A DNA stretch of 64,000 nucleotides. Source: Mageeibacillus sp. UBA5747. GTDB taxonomy: Bacteria; Bacillota; Clostridia; Saccharofermentanales; UBA5734. The notes beneath the pieces are model-generated. The model searched no databases, had not been told where the DNA came from, and saw nothing but the letters and a program-made list of their open reading frames with translations. Made by a program: the position numbers and the translations under genes. The stretch covers positions 1 through 64,000 of the forward strand of contig DIFN01000076.1 of NCBI GenBank assembly GCA_002419145.1, in the 5' to 3' direction. The stretch's first letter is position 1; each line of letters begins with the position of its first letter. Positions 8,766 through 18,413 of this stretch are shown in pieces.

Positions 8766-10079
8766 ATGAATTTAGAATCGATCGATATCAGGGAATTTGA
8801 TCCGGGGCATGTCCATGATCCGGTTTTCCGGCAATTCTTTGCGATCTCACCCGAGCTGATGCTGATCCTGGACCGGGATGGATCGGTGAGGCACCTCAAC
8901 CCTGCCTGGCTGGCAATCCTTGGTTACAGCCAGCAGGATATCAGGCTGACCCCGCTGCTGGAGCTGGTCCATCCGGAGGATGTGCCGGCTGCCCGGGAGA
9001 TTCTGAACAATGGCTGCCCTTGGCAAGCTTCCAGAATCTTGCGCATGAAAACCAAGGCCGGTCCTTATCGCTCCATCGAATGGTTGGCCCAGAAGCAGGA
9101 TGGCTGGCTCTATGCGACCGGCCGGGATATCAGTGAGTCGCTCAGGGACAAGAAAAACTTGGAAAAATTGGCTTCCCGGGATGCCCTGACGGGCGTATAC
9201 AACCGCCATCATTTTGATTTAGTGATCGTGGATCTGATGGATTTTGCTGATCGCTACCAGGAGCCGCTTTCATGCTTTCTGTTCGATCTGGACCATTTCA
9301 AGGACGTGAATGATACCTATGGCCATCAGGTCGGTGATCGGGTCCTGCAGAAAATCGTTCAGGTCGCTGGACAATCCTTGCGCCAGTCCGACCTGGTTTT
9401 CCGGTTCGGCGGTGAAGAATTTCTCGTGCTTTTGCCGCATACAGCGATTGATGGGGCGGCTATTGCAGCGGAAAAACTGCGTATGGCGATTGCCGATACG
9501 AATTTCCCGATTGTAGGCCTGCAGACAGTTAGCATCGGCGTGGCAGAATGGATCCAGGCCGAGTCCCTCCACCACTGGCTCCGGCGCACGGATGAAGCGC
9601 TGTACCAGGCCAAGGCGTGCGGTCGTGATTGTGTCATTGATGCGCGCGAGCTGGAGGAATCGACGTTTGTGACCAATCTTATGGAATGGCAGTCCGAATG
9701 GAACAGCGGCAACCGGATCATTGACAGGCAACACCGTGAATTGATCCAGCTGGCCAACAAACTGCTCAAGTTGTATCTGACCAACTCCGAACCAACTGTC
9801 TTCCTGACGCAGCTTTCCCGCCTGATGGAACATATTGAAAATCACTTTCAGACAGAGGAGCAGATCCTCAGAGAAATCGGGTATCCGGAAACAGCAGCCC
9901 ATGCCAAGGTTCACGCAAAGCTGGTCACCAAACTCGTCAGCCTGAAAGCCGCTTATCTGAATGGCGAAGTCAAAGCGTCCGTTTTCTTTTCATTTGTTGT
10001 TGATGACGTCGTGGTTGAACATATGGGCAAGGTGGATTCGACTTATTTCGACTGGACTCGGAAAGAGCAGGGGGAATGA
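8766..10079 (+). CDS. PAS-GGDEF diguanylate cyclase with C-terminal bacteriohemerythrin domain
   Basis: 437 aa from the ATG at 8766 (GGGA 9 bases before; an upstream in-frame ATG at 8751 lacks an RBS). Order of domains: PAS (about 20-130, FRQFFAISPELMLILDRDG), GGDEF (about 135-295) with active site FRFGGEEFLVLLP and a preceding RQSD that fits the RxxD product-inhibition site, then a hemerythrin domain (about 305-430) with its iron ligands in IIDRQHRELI, HIENHFQTEE, HAKVHAKL and EHMGKVD. It should make cyclic di-GMP in response to oxygen or redox state bound at the di-iron site. No transmembrane helix, so the protein is cytoplasmic. The order of signal flow is inferred. Confidence 0.92.
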   Translation: MNLESIDIREFDPGHVHDPVFRQFFAISPELMLILDRDGSVRHLNPAWLAILGYSQQDIRLTPLLELVHPEDVPAAREILNNGCPWQASRILRMKTKAGPYRSIEWLAQKQDGWLYATGRDISESLRDKKNLEKLASRDALTGVYNRHHFDLVIVDLMDFADRYQEPLSCFLFDLDHFKDVNDTYGHQVGDRVLQKIVQVAGQSLRQSDLVFRFGGEEFLVLLPHTAIDGAAIAAEKLRMAIADTNFPIVGLQTVSIGVAEWIQAESLHHWLRRTDEALYQAKACGRDCVIDARELEESTFVTNLMEWQSEWNSGNRIIDRQHRELIQLANKLLKLYLTNSEPTVFLTQLSRLMEHIENHFQTEEQILREIGYPETAAHAKVHAKLVTKLVSLKAAYLNGEVKASVFFSFVVDDVVVEHMGKVDSTYFDWTRKEQGE

Positions 10080-10106
10080 ACCTTTCCCAGTGCTTTGAAA
10101 GCCCGC

Positions 10107-10388
10107 TCATGTTCTGCCTTCGAGCAAGTCGCGGTATTCGGGATGCTTTTCAAAATAAGCCTGGGCAAAAGGACATTGGGCGCTGATTTTAAACTCGTTT
10201 TCGCGACTATACTGGATGATGTGCTCGACCAGGCGCTGGCCGATCCCCTGGCCTTGGAGGCCGTTTTTGACGATGGTATGGGAGATGGTGAGGATGTGGC
10301 CTTCGACGGTGAAATCGATCCAAGCCTGGGCGGATTCGTAACTGTCACCGATAAAGAACATGGATGGTCCCTGCTTGATCTCGCGCAT
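10107..10388 (-). CDS. Small GNAT-type N-acetyltransferase (YidJ/YjdJ-like, COG2388)
   Basis: 93 aa. The single-domain GNAT fold is marked by the acetyl-CoA loop VKNGLQGQGIGQRLVEHIIQY and the end CPFAQAYFEKHPEYRDLL, exactly the pattern of the short COG2388 proteins. The substrate is not known. It converges with the GGDEF-hemerythrin gene 27 bases away and diverges from metH. Confidence 0.88.
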   Translation of the reverse strand: MREIKQGPSMFFIGDSYESAQAWIDFTVEGHILTISHTIVKNGLQGQGIGQRLVEHIIQYSRENEFKISAQCPFAQAYFEKHPEYRDLLEGRT

Positions 10389-10491
10389 GTCCGAGCCCCC
10401 CTTTTTGGATGTTTGACTTTATTATAGGAAATCCAGAGCGTTTTTGATATCATGGATTCCTGGAAATGATCCAGTAAGGGGAGGCTTTTCA

Positions 10492-13400
10492 TTGAACGAT
10501 GCGATTGAAACTCATCTTCGGCACCGGATCCTGGTCTTGGACGGCGCCATGGGTACTGCGATCCAGAAATTGTCGCTGGGTGAGGCGGATTATTGTGGCG
10601 GCTGCTCCTGCCATCATAGCCAGAAGGGCAACAACGACCTCCTTAACTTAAATAAGCCTGAGGTCATCCAGGCGATTCATGAAGCCTATCTTTCAGCTGG
10701 GGCTGACATCATCGAGACCAACACCTTCAATGCCAACCGGATCTCCCAGGCCGACTATGACCTGCAGGATGAGGTGTACCAGCTGAACGTGGCGGGTGCC
10801 CGCCTGGCCAGAGCGGCTGCCGACCTCTGGACCCGGAAAACACCGGACAAGCCCCGCTTTGTGGCTGGGTCGATTGGTCCAACCAACCGGACCGCTTCCA
10901 TATCGCCCAATGTGGAAGATCCGGGGGCTCGCAACATCACCTTCGATGAACTTATGGCTGCATACGAGGAACAAATCACAGGGCTTGTTGACGGCGGCGT
11001 GGACCTGCTTTTGGTCGAGACCATCTTTGACGCCTTGAATGCCCGGGCAGCCATTCTGGCAGCGGATAGCGTTCTGACCAGGAAGGGCATCGATCTGCCC
11101 GTCATGATCTCCGGCACAATCACGGACAAGAGCGGCCGCATCCTGACTGGACAGACGCTGGAGGCGTTTGCCGAGAGCATGAAGCATGACAGGGTCTTCT
11201 CGATCGGCCTCAACTGTGCCTTTGGCCCGAAAGACTTGCTCCCTTTTATCCGTGAGTTGTCCCGGACCCAGGAGCGCTACATCAGTTTCCACCCCAATGC
11301 TGGCCTGCCCAATTCCTACGGTGACTATGATGAGACACCGCAGGAAATGGCCGTTTTTGTCCGGGAATTGGCCAGTGAAGGCCATCTCAATATCGTCGGC
11401 GGCTGCTGCGGCACGACGCCAGACCATATCCGGGCTATCCACGAAGCCGTGCAGGGGATCGCTCCCCGGGCCATCCCGGTGCTCGAAAAAGAAAGCATCT
11501 TCTGCGGCCTGGAAGCGATCCACATCAACAAGACAACCTATTTCGTCAACATCGGCGAACGGCTCAATGTCGCCGGGTCAGCCAAATTTGCCCGCCTGAT
11601 TCGGGAAAAGAAATATGAGGAAGCACTCTCCATTGCCCGGGAACAGGTGGACAATGGAGCGCAGATCATCGACGTCAATTTTGACGATGGTCTTCTCGAT
11701 GCGGCCCAGGAAATGGACACCTTTCTCAAGCTGATTGCCAGCGAACCGGAGATCTCGCGCCTGCCGGTCATGATCGACTCTTCCAAATTCGAAGTCCTGG
11801 TCACTGGACTCAAGGCGATCCAGGGCAAGGCGATCGTCAATTCGATTTCCCTGAAGGCGGGCGAAGCCGAATTTTTAGCCCAGGCTCGCCAAATCAAACA
11901 ATTCGGAGCGGGTGTGGTGGTCATGGCCTTTGACGAAGAAGGCCAGGCAGACACTTATGCCCGCAAGATCGAGATTTGCCAGCGGGCCTATCGCCTGCTG
12001 GTCGATGTCGCCCACTTCCCACCAGAAAACATCATTTTCGACCCCAATATTCTGGCGATTGCGACCGGGATCGAGGAACATAACCACTACGCCGTTGATT
12101 TCATAGAGGCCACGCGCTGGATTAAGGAACACTTGCCCTATGCCAAGGTCAGCGGCGGTGTCAGTAATTTGTCCTTTTCTTTCCGTGGCAACAATGTGAT
12201 CCGCGAAGCCATGCATGCTGTTTTCCTGTACCATGCCATTCAGGCCGGCATGGACATGGGGATCGTCAACCCCGGCATGATCCAGATCTATGACGAGATC
12301 GAACCTGCCCTGCTGGAAAAAGTAGAAGCAGTCGTCCTCAACCAGCATCCGGGAGCTGCCGAAGCCCTGCTCGAATTAGCCGAATCAGTCAAAGGCGGCG
12401 CAAGTGGTCCAGCCAAGGATCTGCTGGCCTGGCGCCAGGCTCCGGCCCGCGAGCGGCTCAAACATGCCCTGGTCAAGGGGATCACCGATTTCATCGCACA
12501 GGATGTCGAGGAAGTCCGTCTGACCTTCGACCGTGCCATCGGAGTCATTGAAGGCCCTCTGATGGAAGGCATGAACCATGTCGGTGAGTTGTTTGGCGAA
12601 GGCAAGATGTTCCTGCCCCAGGTCGTCAAGAGCGCCCGAGTCATGAAAAAAGCGGTTGACTGTCTGCTGCCCTACATCGAGGCAGAAAAAGAAGCCGGGT
12701 CTGGCAGCAGCGCTGGCAAGATCGTTTTTGCCACAGTCAAGGGTGACGTCCATGACATCGGCAAGAACATAGTCGACGTGGTGTTATCCTGCAACAATTT
12801 CGAAGTCATCGACCTCGGTGTCATGGTTCCGGTGGAAACCATCCTGGACGCGGCGCGCCGGGAGCAAGCTGACCTGGTGGCTGTCAGCGGCCTCATCACG
12901 CCTTCTTTGGAGGAAATGGCCCGCGTGGCGGCCGAGATGGAACGCGAGGGATTTACCATCCCGCTGATTCTCGGGGGGGCAACCACATCCAAGGTCCATA
13001 CAGCCTTGAAAATCGCTCCCAATTACAGCCAAGGGGTTGTTTATGTCCCCAATGCCTCCAAGGCCGTTGAAGTAGCCAGGAAGCTGGTCAACCCCAAGAC
13101 CCGCCCCCAGTACCTGGCTGAAATCAACAGTGAGTATGAGATCGTGCGGTCCAGGCACCAGGCTGCAGCCCGGACACTGGTTTCTATTGAAGAAGCCAGA
13201 GCCAAAAGTCTGCAGCTGGATTTTTCGCCGGATAACATCGTGGTGCCGAACGTAAGAGGGATTTCGCGGCTAGAGGATGTTCCCCTTCAGAAGCTGCGAC
13301 CCTACATCGACTGGACCTATTTCTTCATGGCGTGGGAGATGCAGGGGATCTACCCCAAGATCCTCGAGGATCCCCGATATGGTACAGAAGCGAGACGGCT

Positions 13401-14145
13401 GTTTGAGGATGCCAACCGGATGCTGGACACGCTCGAACAAGAACACATCCTGACAGCCAACGCCGTCTATGGCATCTTCCCGGCCAACCGGTCCGGGGAC
13501 GATATCCTGGTTTTCGATCCGGAAAATCCGGACCGCGTGGTCGCAACTTTCCACACGCTGCGCCAGCAGGTGAGCCGCAAGGATGAAACTTATCGCAGCC
13601 TGGCAGACTATCTTGCTCCGTTGGACAGTGGCTTTACGGATTTTATCGGGGGATTTATCGTCACATCAGGACTGGGTGCCCAAGCCTATGCCGATCAGCT
13701 GCGTGCCACCGGCGATGATTATTCTGCTTTGCTGGTCAAGCTGCTGGCGGACCGCCTGGCTGAGGCTTTCGCCGAGTGGCTGCATGAAAAAATCCGCAAA
13801 GAAGACTGGGGTTACGCCAATGATGAAGATCTGACGGTTGCTGAATTGCTCAAGGAGAAGTACCAGGGGATCCGGCCGGCTTTTGGCTACCCGTCCTTGC
13901 GCGACCATCAGGAGAAAGAGACGCTCTTTGCCTTGCTTGATGGGAAAAGTGCTGGGGTTTTTCTGACCGACAGCTACATGATGGACCCGCCGGCCAGTGT
14001 CTGTGGCCTCTATTTTGGCTCGCGCGCAGCCGAATACTTCGATGTCCAGGAAATCGGCCGGGACCAGTTTGATGATTACCTGCGGCGCATTGGACGCACC
14101 AGTCAGGAACTGGCCCGAAGCCTGGGCCCGCTGATTGTAACATAA
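10492..14145 (+). CDS. metH: Cobalamin-dependent methionine synthase
   Basis: 1217 aa from a TTG start 7 bases after AAGGGGAGG (10476-10484); a longer reading from 10444 lacks an RBS. All four modules are present: homocysteine/zinc barrel ([12 protein letters not shown], later [11 protein letters not shown]), methyl-THF barrel ([20 protein letters not shown]), cobalamin module with the lower-ligand motif [13 protein letters not shown] (about residue 752), and the C-terminal reactivation domain ([12 protein letters not shown]). It transfers the methyl group of 5-methyl-THF to homocysteine. Full-length form including the SAM-dependent reactivation domain. I saw no SAM or cobalamin riboswitch in the 100 bases upstream. 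Confidence 0.96.
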   Translation: MNDAIETHLRHRILVLDGAMGTAIQKLSLGEADYCGGCSCHHSQKGNNDLLNLNKPEVIQAIHEAYLSAGADIIETNTFNANRISQADYDLQDEVYQLNVAGARLARAAADLWTRKTPDKPRFVAGSIGPTNRTASISPNVEDPGARNITFDELMAAYEEQITGLVDGGVDLLLVETIFDALNARAAILAADSVLTRKGIDLPVMISGTITDKSGRILTGQTLEAFAESMKHDRVFSIGLNCAFGPKDLLPFIRELSRTQERYISFHPNAGLPNSYGDYDETPQEMAVFVRELASEGHLNIVGGCCGTTPDHIRAIHEAVQGIAPRAIPVLEKESIFCGLEAIHINKTTYFVNIGERLNVAGSAKFARLIREKKYEEALSIAREQVDNGAQIIDVNFDDGLLDAAQEMDTFLKLIASEPEISRLPVMIDSSKFEVLVTGLKAIQGKAIVNSISLKAGEAEFLAQARQIKQFGAGVVVMAFDEEGQADTYARKIEICQRAYRLLVDVAHFPPENIIFDPNILAIATGIEEHNHYAVDFIEATRWIKEHLPYAKVSGGVSNLSFSFRGNNVIREAMHAVFLYHAIQAGMDMGIVNPGMIQIYDEIEPALLEKVEAVVLNQHPGAAEALLELAESVKGGASGPAKDLLAWRQAPARERLKHALVKGITDFIAQDVEEVRLTFDRAIGVIEGPLMEGMNHVGELFGEGKMFLPQVVKSARVMKKAVDCLLPYIEAEKEAGSGSSAGKIVFATVKGDVHDIGKNIVDVVLSCNNFEVIDLGVMVPVETILDAARREQADLVAVSGLITPSLEEMARVAAEMEREGFTIPLILGGATTSKVHTALKIAPNYSQGVVYVPNASKAVEVARKLVNPKTRPQYLAEINSEYEIVRSRHQAAARTLVSIEEARAKSLQLDFSPDNIVVPNVRGISRLEDVPLQKLRPYIDWTYFFMAWEMQGIYPKILEDPRYGTEARRLFEDANRMLDTLEQEHILTANAVYGIFPANRSGDDILVFDPENPDRVVATFHTLRQQVSRKDETYRSLADYLAPLDSGFTDFIGGFIVTSGLGAQAYADQLRATGDDYSALLVKLLADRLAEAFAEWLHEKIRKEDWGYANDEDLTVAELLKEKYQGIRPAFGYPSLRDHQEKETLFALLDGKSAGVFLTDSYMMDPPASVCGLYFGSRAAEYFDVQEIGRDQFDDYLRRIGRTSQELARSLGPLIVT

Positions 14146-14233
14146 AGACTTGCCAGAGCGATTGGGTCAACAGTATCCTGAACCTGATACAGGGTTTGCC
14201 TGCAAGCCCGTAAAATATCAAGGAGGGACAGCC

Positions 14234-14374
14234 ATGACGATTGAAGAAATGAAGAAAGCTCTGCTCGATTACGGTGCCTCGGCCGGTTTTACCAATTATG
14301 AGGCTGAACTCGACCAGATGAATGACGAAGAAATCAAGCAAGTCTACGCGAATACATTCACGGTCAACAGTTAA
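14234..14374 (+). CDS. 46-aa acidic protein of unknown function
   Basis: A short ORF behind a perfect AGGAGG (14221-14226), 7 bases before the ATG. The product MTIEEMKKALLDYGASAGFT is followed by an acidic helix with NDEEIKQVYANTF; it is soluble, has no cysteine and is predicted helical. It lies 88 bases after metH and ends just before a strong terminator, so it is probably the last gene of the metH transcript. I do not recognise the family. The RBS and terminator make it likely to be real. Confidence 0.6.
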   Translation: MTIEEMKKALLDYGASAGFTNYEAELDQMNDEEIKQVYANTFTVNS

Positions 14375-14400
14375 GCCCAAGGTCCTTTGCCTAAAGCGAT

Positions 14401-14446
14401 AAACACCGGCCAGGTACCAAGAGGTGCTTGCGACCGGTGTTTTTTT
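14401..14446 (+). terminator. Rho-independent terminator after metH and the 46-aa ORF
   Basis: Stem AAACACCGG (14401-14409) pairs with CCGGTGTTT (14434-14442), followed by a continuous T run to 14446. Confidence 0.88.
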
Positions 14447-14496
14447 GTCATCCATGTGTGCGATACTGATATCAGACAGACAACAGGGAGAACATC

Positions 14497-15975
14497 ATGC
14501 ATATTCATCACCGAAACCATCCAGCAAGCTTGATCCTGGGGATCGCTTTGATCGTATCCAGCCTCGTCTTGGCAGCATGCAGCCTGCCAGGGATCAACAT
14601 GACGGCAACACCTGTGACTCAAACCAGCACAAGCACGATCCAGGAAACAAAGATCGCACCTGTCACGGAACCAGAACATTCCTACGCGCCAGCAAACAAA
14701 GAACCTTCTGAAACCGATCCGATGGCTGTTGGACCTGTCGATGTTGTGGATGAAAACATCAATGCGGAGGATCTTGCTGAAGACCTGCGCCTGACCGATG
14801 CAGCAAAAGCCGAGCAACAGGCAGCCCTTGCCGAAGCCGGCTCTGCCGCGAACTCGCCGCCCGGTCTGGATGAGCCAGCCCCGGCCATTGCCTACCAGGT
14901 CAGACGCCAATTCGACCCTCAAATTCCCCGCTCGGTTGTCACCCATCTGAAGTATGACGCCTATGTCGTTTACCCTGACTATCTGCTGATCACATCCAGT
15001 GGAGCCAATATCCGGGAATGGCCGGACGCGGCTTCTGCCAAAGTGGGGCGTGCCGGCTATTTTGACAAGGTCAGGCTGCTGTCTGAAGTGGAAGGCGTTT
15101 TTGTGGATTCATACGGCACCAACATCTGGTATGAAGTCGAACAGACTGTCGGTGACGAGGTTATTCATGGTTTTATTTTGAGTGCACTGGGTGAAGTCAG
15201 GACTTTCCAGTTCGACAAAATGGTTGAATCAGTGCTGACCCTGCAGGCTGAAGTCGATGCCAATTTAACCGCATACATTTCCAACTACAAGAACTGGACC
15301 GGAACGGCGCCGCTCTACCAAGGAGGCACCGTCGATGCTTTTGGCACCAAACGCTACCAGTCTGCGCCAGGCTACAGCGAAGCCAGCACAGAGTCTGACT
15401 TTCGCTATCTGCCGGATGGCACGCTGGTTTCGATCATCGCGGAAACGGACACCTTCTACAAGGTTCATGTTCCCTTTTATGATGTCACAGTATATGTCCC
15501 GAAAAAATATGTCTCACTAAAAAATTCTCTGGAGCAGCTCAGGCAAGTCATTGTGGTCGACCGCAAAAACCAGAATGAAGGGGTCTTTGAGTGGGTCGAT
15601 GAAAAATGGCAGCTGGTCTCTTACATCTATGCCACCACGGGAGAAAAATCCCGGCACAAAGAACCGACGGACCTGGGCTATTTCATGGCGATCCAGAAGG
15701 TGGACCAGTTCCTGTATCTCGATGACATCACCCGGCAAATCGCCGGCTATGCGCCCTACGGGATCCGGTTCAATGGCGGTGCCTATATCCATGGCGTGCC
15801 GGTGGATCTGCAGATCGTCAACGGTACGCGCGTGTTTCCGCCGCAACAGGAGTATTTGCATACCATTGGCAGCTTCCCCCGAAGCCACAAATGTGTCCGC
15901 AATTACACCAGTCATGCTAAATTTCTCCATGAGTGGACCCAAATTGGCCAAACAGCCATTATTGTCATCGAATAG
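14497..15975 (+). CDS. Lipoprotein L,D-transpeptidase (YkuD) with SH3-like region
   Basis: 492 aa. A lipoprotein signal ends in LAAC (Cys28), followed by a Thr/Ser/Pro-rich linker. The middle part (about 165-240 and 290-340) resembles bacterial SH3 repeats (LLITSSGANIREWPDAASAKVG; YVPKKYVSLK). The C-terminal 145 residues are a YkuD domain (QVIVVDRKNQNEGVFE, YIHGVPVD) with the catalytic-cysteine block IGSFPRSHKCVRNYTSHAKF. The usual block is SHGC(I/V)R(L/M); here Gly is Lys and the residue after Arg is Asn. It should cross-link or modify peptidoglycan outside the membrane. RBS AGGGAG lies before the ATG. Confidence 0.85.
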   Translation: MHIHHRNHPASLILGIALIVSSLVLAACSLPGINMTATPVTQTSTSTIQETKIAPVTEPEHSYAPANKEPSETDPMAVGPVDVVDENINAEDLAEDLRLTDAAKAEQQAALAEAGSAANSPPGLDEPAPAIAYQVRRQFDPQIPRSVVTHLKYDAYVVYPDYLLITSSGANIREWPDAASAKVGRAGYFDKVRLLSEVEGVFVDSYGTNIWYEVEQTVGDEVIHGFILSALGEVRTFQFDKMVESVLTLQAEVDANLTAYISNYKNWTGTAPLYQGGTVDAFGTKRYQSAPGYSEASTESDFRYLPDGTLVSIIAETDTFYKVHVPFYDVTVYVPKKYVSLKNSLEQLRQVIVVDRKNQNEGVFEWVDEKWQLVSYIYATTGEKSRHKEPTDLGYFMAIQKVDQFLYLDDITRQIAGYAPYGIRFNGGAYIHGVPVDLQIVNGTRVFPPQQEYLHTIGSFPRSHKCVRNYTSHAKFLHEWTQIGQTAIIVIE

Positions 15976-16055
15976 GCGTGTTATGTGCGATAATCTATAA
16001 ATACCTGAACACCATCATCCGGACAAACTTGAAACCTGACCAAGGAGAACCTGAC

Positions 16056-17048
16056 ATGAAACCCAAGACCCTTCTGACCCGAATCACCGTCCTTGCCCTG
16101 AGCGTGAGCCTGATCCTGTTAGCCGGCTGCAACCAGGCCAGCTCGGCTCAGCCTCAGGCGGAGCAGATCCGAGTTGCCTGCATGAAAGGACCGACCGGGA
16201 TTGGCCTGGTCCACTTGATGGATCAAACGGACCAGGGCAAAGCGCAAAACCCATATGTTTTTTCCATTCATGGTTCGGCCGATGAAATCACCCCCCAGCT
16301 GATTAATGGCAAGCTCGATCTGGCAGCAGTCCCGGCCAATCTGGCGTCTGTTCTGTACAACAACACCCAAGGGCAGGTGGAGGTTCTGGCGATCAACACC
16401 CTCGGTGTCAATTACCTCGTGGAGACAGGGACTACCATCTCATCCCTTCAGGACGTGCGGGGCAAGACCATCTATGCCTCCGGCAAGGGCTCCAGCCCCG
16501 AATTCGCCTTGCGCTACCTGTTACAGGAAAACGGCATCGATCCTGACCAGGATGTCACCTTAGTGTGGAAATCCGAAGCCACGGAGGTCGTTGCACTGCT
16601 AGCCCAGACACCCGGCATGATTGCCATGCTGCCTCAGCCCTATGTCGCCGTGGCCCAGGGCAAAGTACCTGGTCTGAATGTGGCCGTTGACCTCAACGCG
16701 GTCTGGAAAAACCTCAACAACGGCAGTCTGATGATCACGGGTGTCCTTGTAGGCCGTAAAGCTTTTGTCGACCAGTATCAAGCTCAGGTCGAAACCTTCC
16801 TTGCCGAATACCAGGAATCCACCCGCCTGGCCAATGAATTGATTCCTGAAACGGCCCGGCTGACTGAGAAATACGGCATTGTTGCGGCGGCTGCGGCCGA
16901 AAAAGCCATCCCCCAGTGCAACATCACCTACATCGCAGGCGCTGAGATGAAAACAGCCCTGTCCGGTTATCTTGAGGTCCTTATGGCTCAGAATGCCAAG
17001 TCGATCGGTGGCCAGCTGCCGGATGATGCGTTCTACTTCCAATCCTGA
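16056..17048 (+). CDS. ABC transporter substrate-binding lipoprotein, TauA/SsuA-like
   Basis: 330 aa from the ATG 7 bases after AAGGAG. Lipobox LLAGC (Cys25). The body matches NMT1/TauA-type periplasmic-binding folds: IRVACMKGPTGIGLVHLM, INGKLDLAAVPANLASVLYN, LQDVRGKTIYASGKGSSPEF, and an exchangeable-ligand cleft. It forms an operon with the permease and ATPase that follow. Relatives carry sulfonates, nitrate, or pyrimidine-type compounds; the actual substrate cannot be told from the sequence. Confidence 0.85.
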   Translation: MKPKTLLTRITVLALSVSLILLAGCNQASSAQPQAEQIRVACMKGPTGIGLVHLMDQTDQGKAQNPYVFSIHGSADEITPQLINGKLDLAAVPANLASVLYNNTQGQVEVLAINTLGVNYLVETGTTISSLQDVRGKTIYASGKGSSPEFALRYLLQENGIDPDQDVTLVWKSEATEVVALLAQTPGMIAMLPQPYVAVAQGKVPGLNVAVDLNAVWKNLNNGSLMITGVLVGRKAFVDQYQAQVETFLAEYQESTRLANELIPETARLTEKYGIVAAAAAEKAIPQCNITYIAGAEMKTALSGYLEVLMAQNAKSIGGQLPDDAFYFQS

Positions 17049-17817
17049 GCCAACCCTGTCAGCCAGAGGCCAGCAGCCACCTTGGACGAAACTGCTGTCT
17101 GTTCTGCTGGCATTGCTTGTCTGGCAGCTGGCAGCAGGGCTGGTCCAGAGCCATCTGCTCCTGGTTTCGCCCTGGACCGCTCTGGTCCGGCTCGTGATCC
17201 TGGCGGGCCAGGGCTCATTCTGGCTGGCTGTTTTCCACTCCCTGGGCCGGATTCTTCTCGGTTTCACCCTGGCATTGGTGACAGGCATCGGCCTGGCCAT
17301 TTTGTCAGCCCGCTGGCATCTGGTTGATGCGCTGCTCTGGCCCTACATGGCGGCGATCAAAGCGACCCCGGTCGCATCGTTCATCATCTTATGCCTGATC
17401 TGGCTGGATTCGCGTAGTTTGTCGGTCTTCATTTCTTTCCTGATGGTCCTGCCGATCATTTACGCCAGTGTCCTGCAAGGGATACGCAGCACCGACATTC
17501 AGCTGCTTGAGATGGCTACGGTCTTCAGGGTCAGCCGCTGGCGCCGCTTGATCTATATCTACCTGCCTCAGCTGCGGCCCTTTCTGATTGCCTCGTGCAC
17601 GGTTGCTACAGGCCTGGCCTGGAAAGCCGGCATTGCCGCCGAAGTGATCGGCATCCCGGCCGGAACGATCGGAGAACGGCTTTACCAGGCCAAGATCTAC
17701 CTGGACACGGGGGACTTGTTTGCCTGGACCATCGTCGTAGTCGGGCTCTCGATCCTGGTGGACAAAGCCATTGTCCATGGCCTGGACCGGATGTTTGCCT
17801 TTGTGGAGAACCGGTGA
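17026..17817 (+). CDS. ABC transporter permease, TauC/SsuC-like
   Basis: About 263 aa; the start is uncertain because the frame is open further upstream. I chose an ATG 23 bases before the stop of the binding-protein gene. Six hydrophobic segments (LLSVLLALLVWQLAAGLV, ILLGFTLALVTGIGLAIL, and others) and the cytoplasmic coupling loop ATVFRVSRWRRLIYIYLPQL mark a binding-protein-dependent inner-membrane permease. It is translationally coupled to both neighbours. Confidence 0.85.
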   Translation: MRSTSNPEPTLSARGQQPPWTKLLSVLLALLVWQLAAGLVQSHLLLVSPWTALVRLVILAGQGSFWLAVFHSLGRILLGFTLALVTGIGLAILSARWHLVDALLWPYMAAIKATPVASFIILCLIWLDSRSLSVFISFLMVLPIIYASVLQGIRSTDIQLLEMATVFRVSRWRRLIYIYLPQLRPFLIASCTVATGLAWKAGIAAEVIGIPAGTIGERLYQAKIYLDTGDLFAWTIVVVGLSILVDKAIVHGLDRMFAFVENR

Positions 17818-17819
17818 GC

Positions 17820-18413
17820 ATGGCTATCGAAATCAAAAATTTGAGCAAATCGTATGCCGGCCGGCACGTGCTCGATCATTTCTCGGCTGTCTTGCACGAC
17901 CATGAGACGGCCGTCATCATGGGGCCTTCGGGCTGTGGCAAAACAACACTTTTGCGGCTTCTGATGCGTCTGGAACGACCTGACGCAGGTCAGATTGAAG
18001 GTCTGCCGGACAAGATCAGTGCGGTATTTCAGGAAGAGCGCCTCTGCGGTCCGTTTTCTGCCCTGGCCAATGTGCGCCTGGTCACAGGCAAATCCGTCAG
18101 CCACCAGACCATTGTGCAGCACTTGGCTGATATTGGTCTTTCGGGCAGCATGCAGCAGCCAGTCCGGACCCTCAGCGGTGGCCAGCAGCGCCGAGTCTCG
18201 ATCGTCCGGGCTATGCTGGCCGACAGTGAACTGATTTTACTCGATGAACCCTTCAAAGGCCTGGATGCTGACACGAAAAACCGTGTTTTGCCATACGTCA
18301 AGGCAAAAGCGGCAGGGAAGACCCTGTTGGTGGTCACCCACGACGCCACCGAGGCCACTGCTCTGGCACCGGTCGATTCATGGATCCAGATGCCGGCCGT
18401 TCCTGCCGACTAG
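17820..18413 (+). CDS. ABC transporter ATPase, short TauB/SsuB-like
   Basis: 197 aa, shorter than the usual 240-260. Walker A GPSGCGKT (35-42), Q-loop Q71, signature LSGGQQRR (118-125), Walker B LILLDEP (138-144) and H174 are all present, so the nucleotide site is complete and only the C-terminal tail is short. It starts 2 bases after the permease stop and energises the transporter encoded by the two upstream genes. Its end overlaps the converging LRR gene by 4 bases. Confidence 0.88.
   Translation: MAIEIKNLSKSYAGRHVLDHFSAVLHDHETAVIMGPSGCGKTTLLRLLMRLERPDAGQIEGLPDKISAVFQEERLCGPFSALANVRLVTGKSVSHQTIVQHLADIGLSGSMQQPVRTLSGGQQRRVSIVRAMLADSELILLDEPFKGLDADTKNRVLPYVKAKAAGKTLLVVTHDATEATALAPVDSWIQMPAVPAD

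Noticed and set aside
10389..10491. SAM or cobalamin riboswitch before metH
   Set aside because: Only about 100 bases between the diverging GNAT gene and metH, and none of the conserved core elements are visible.
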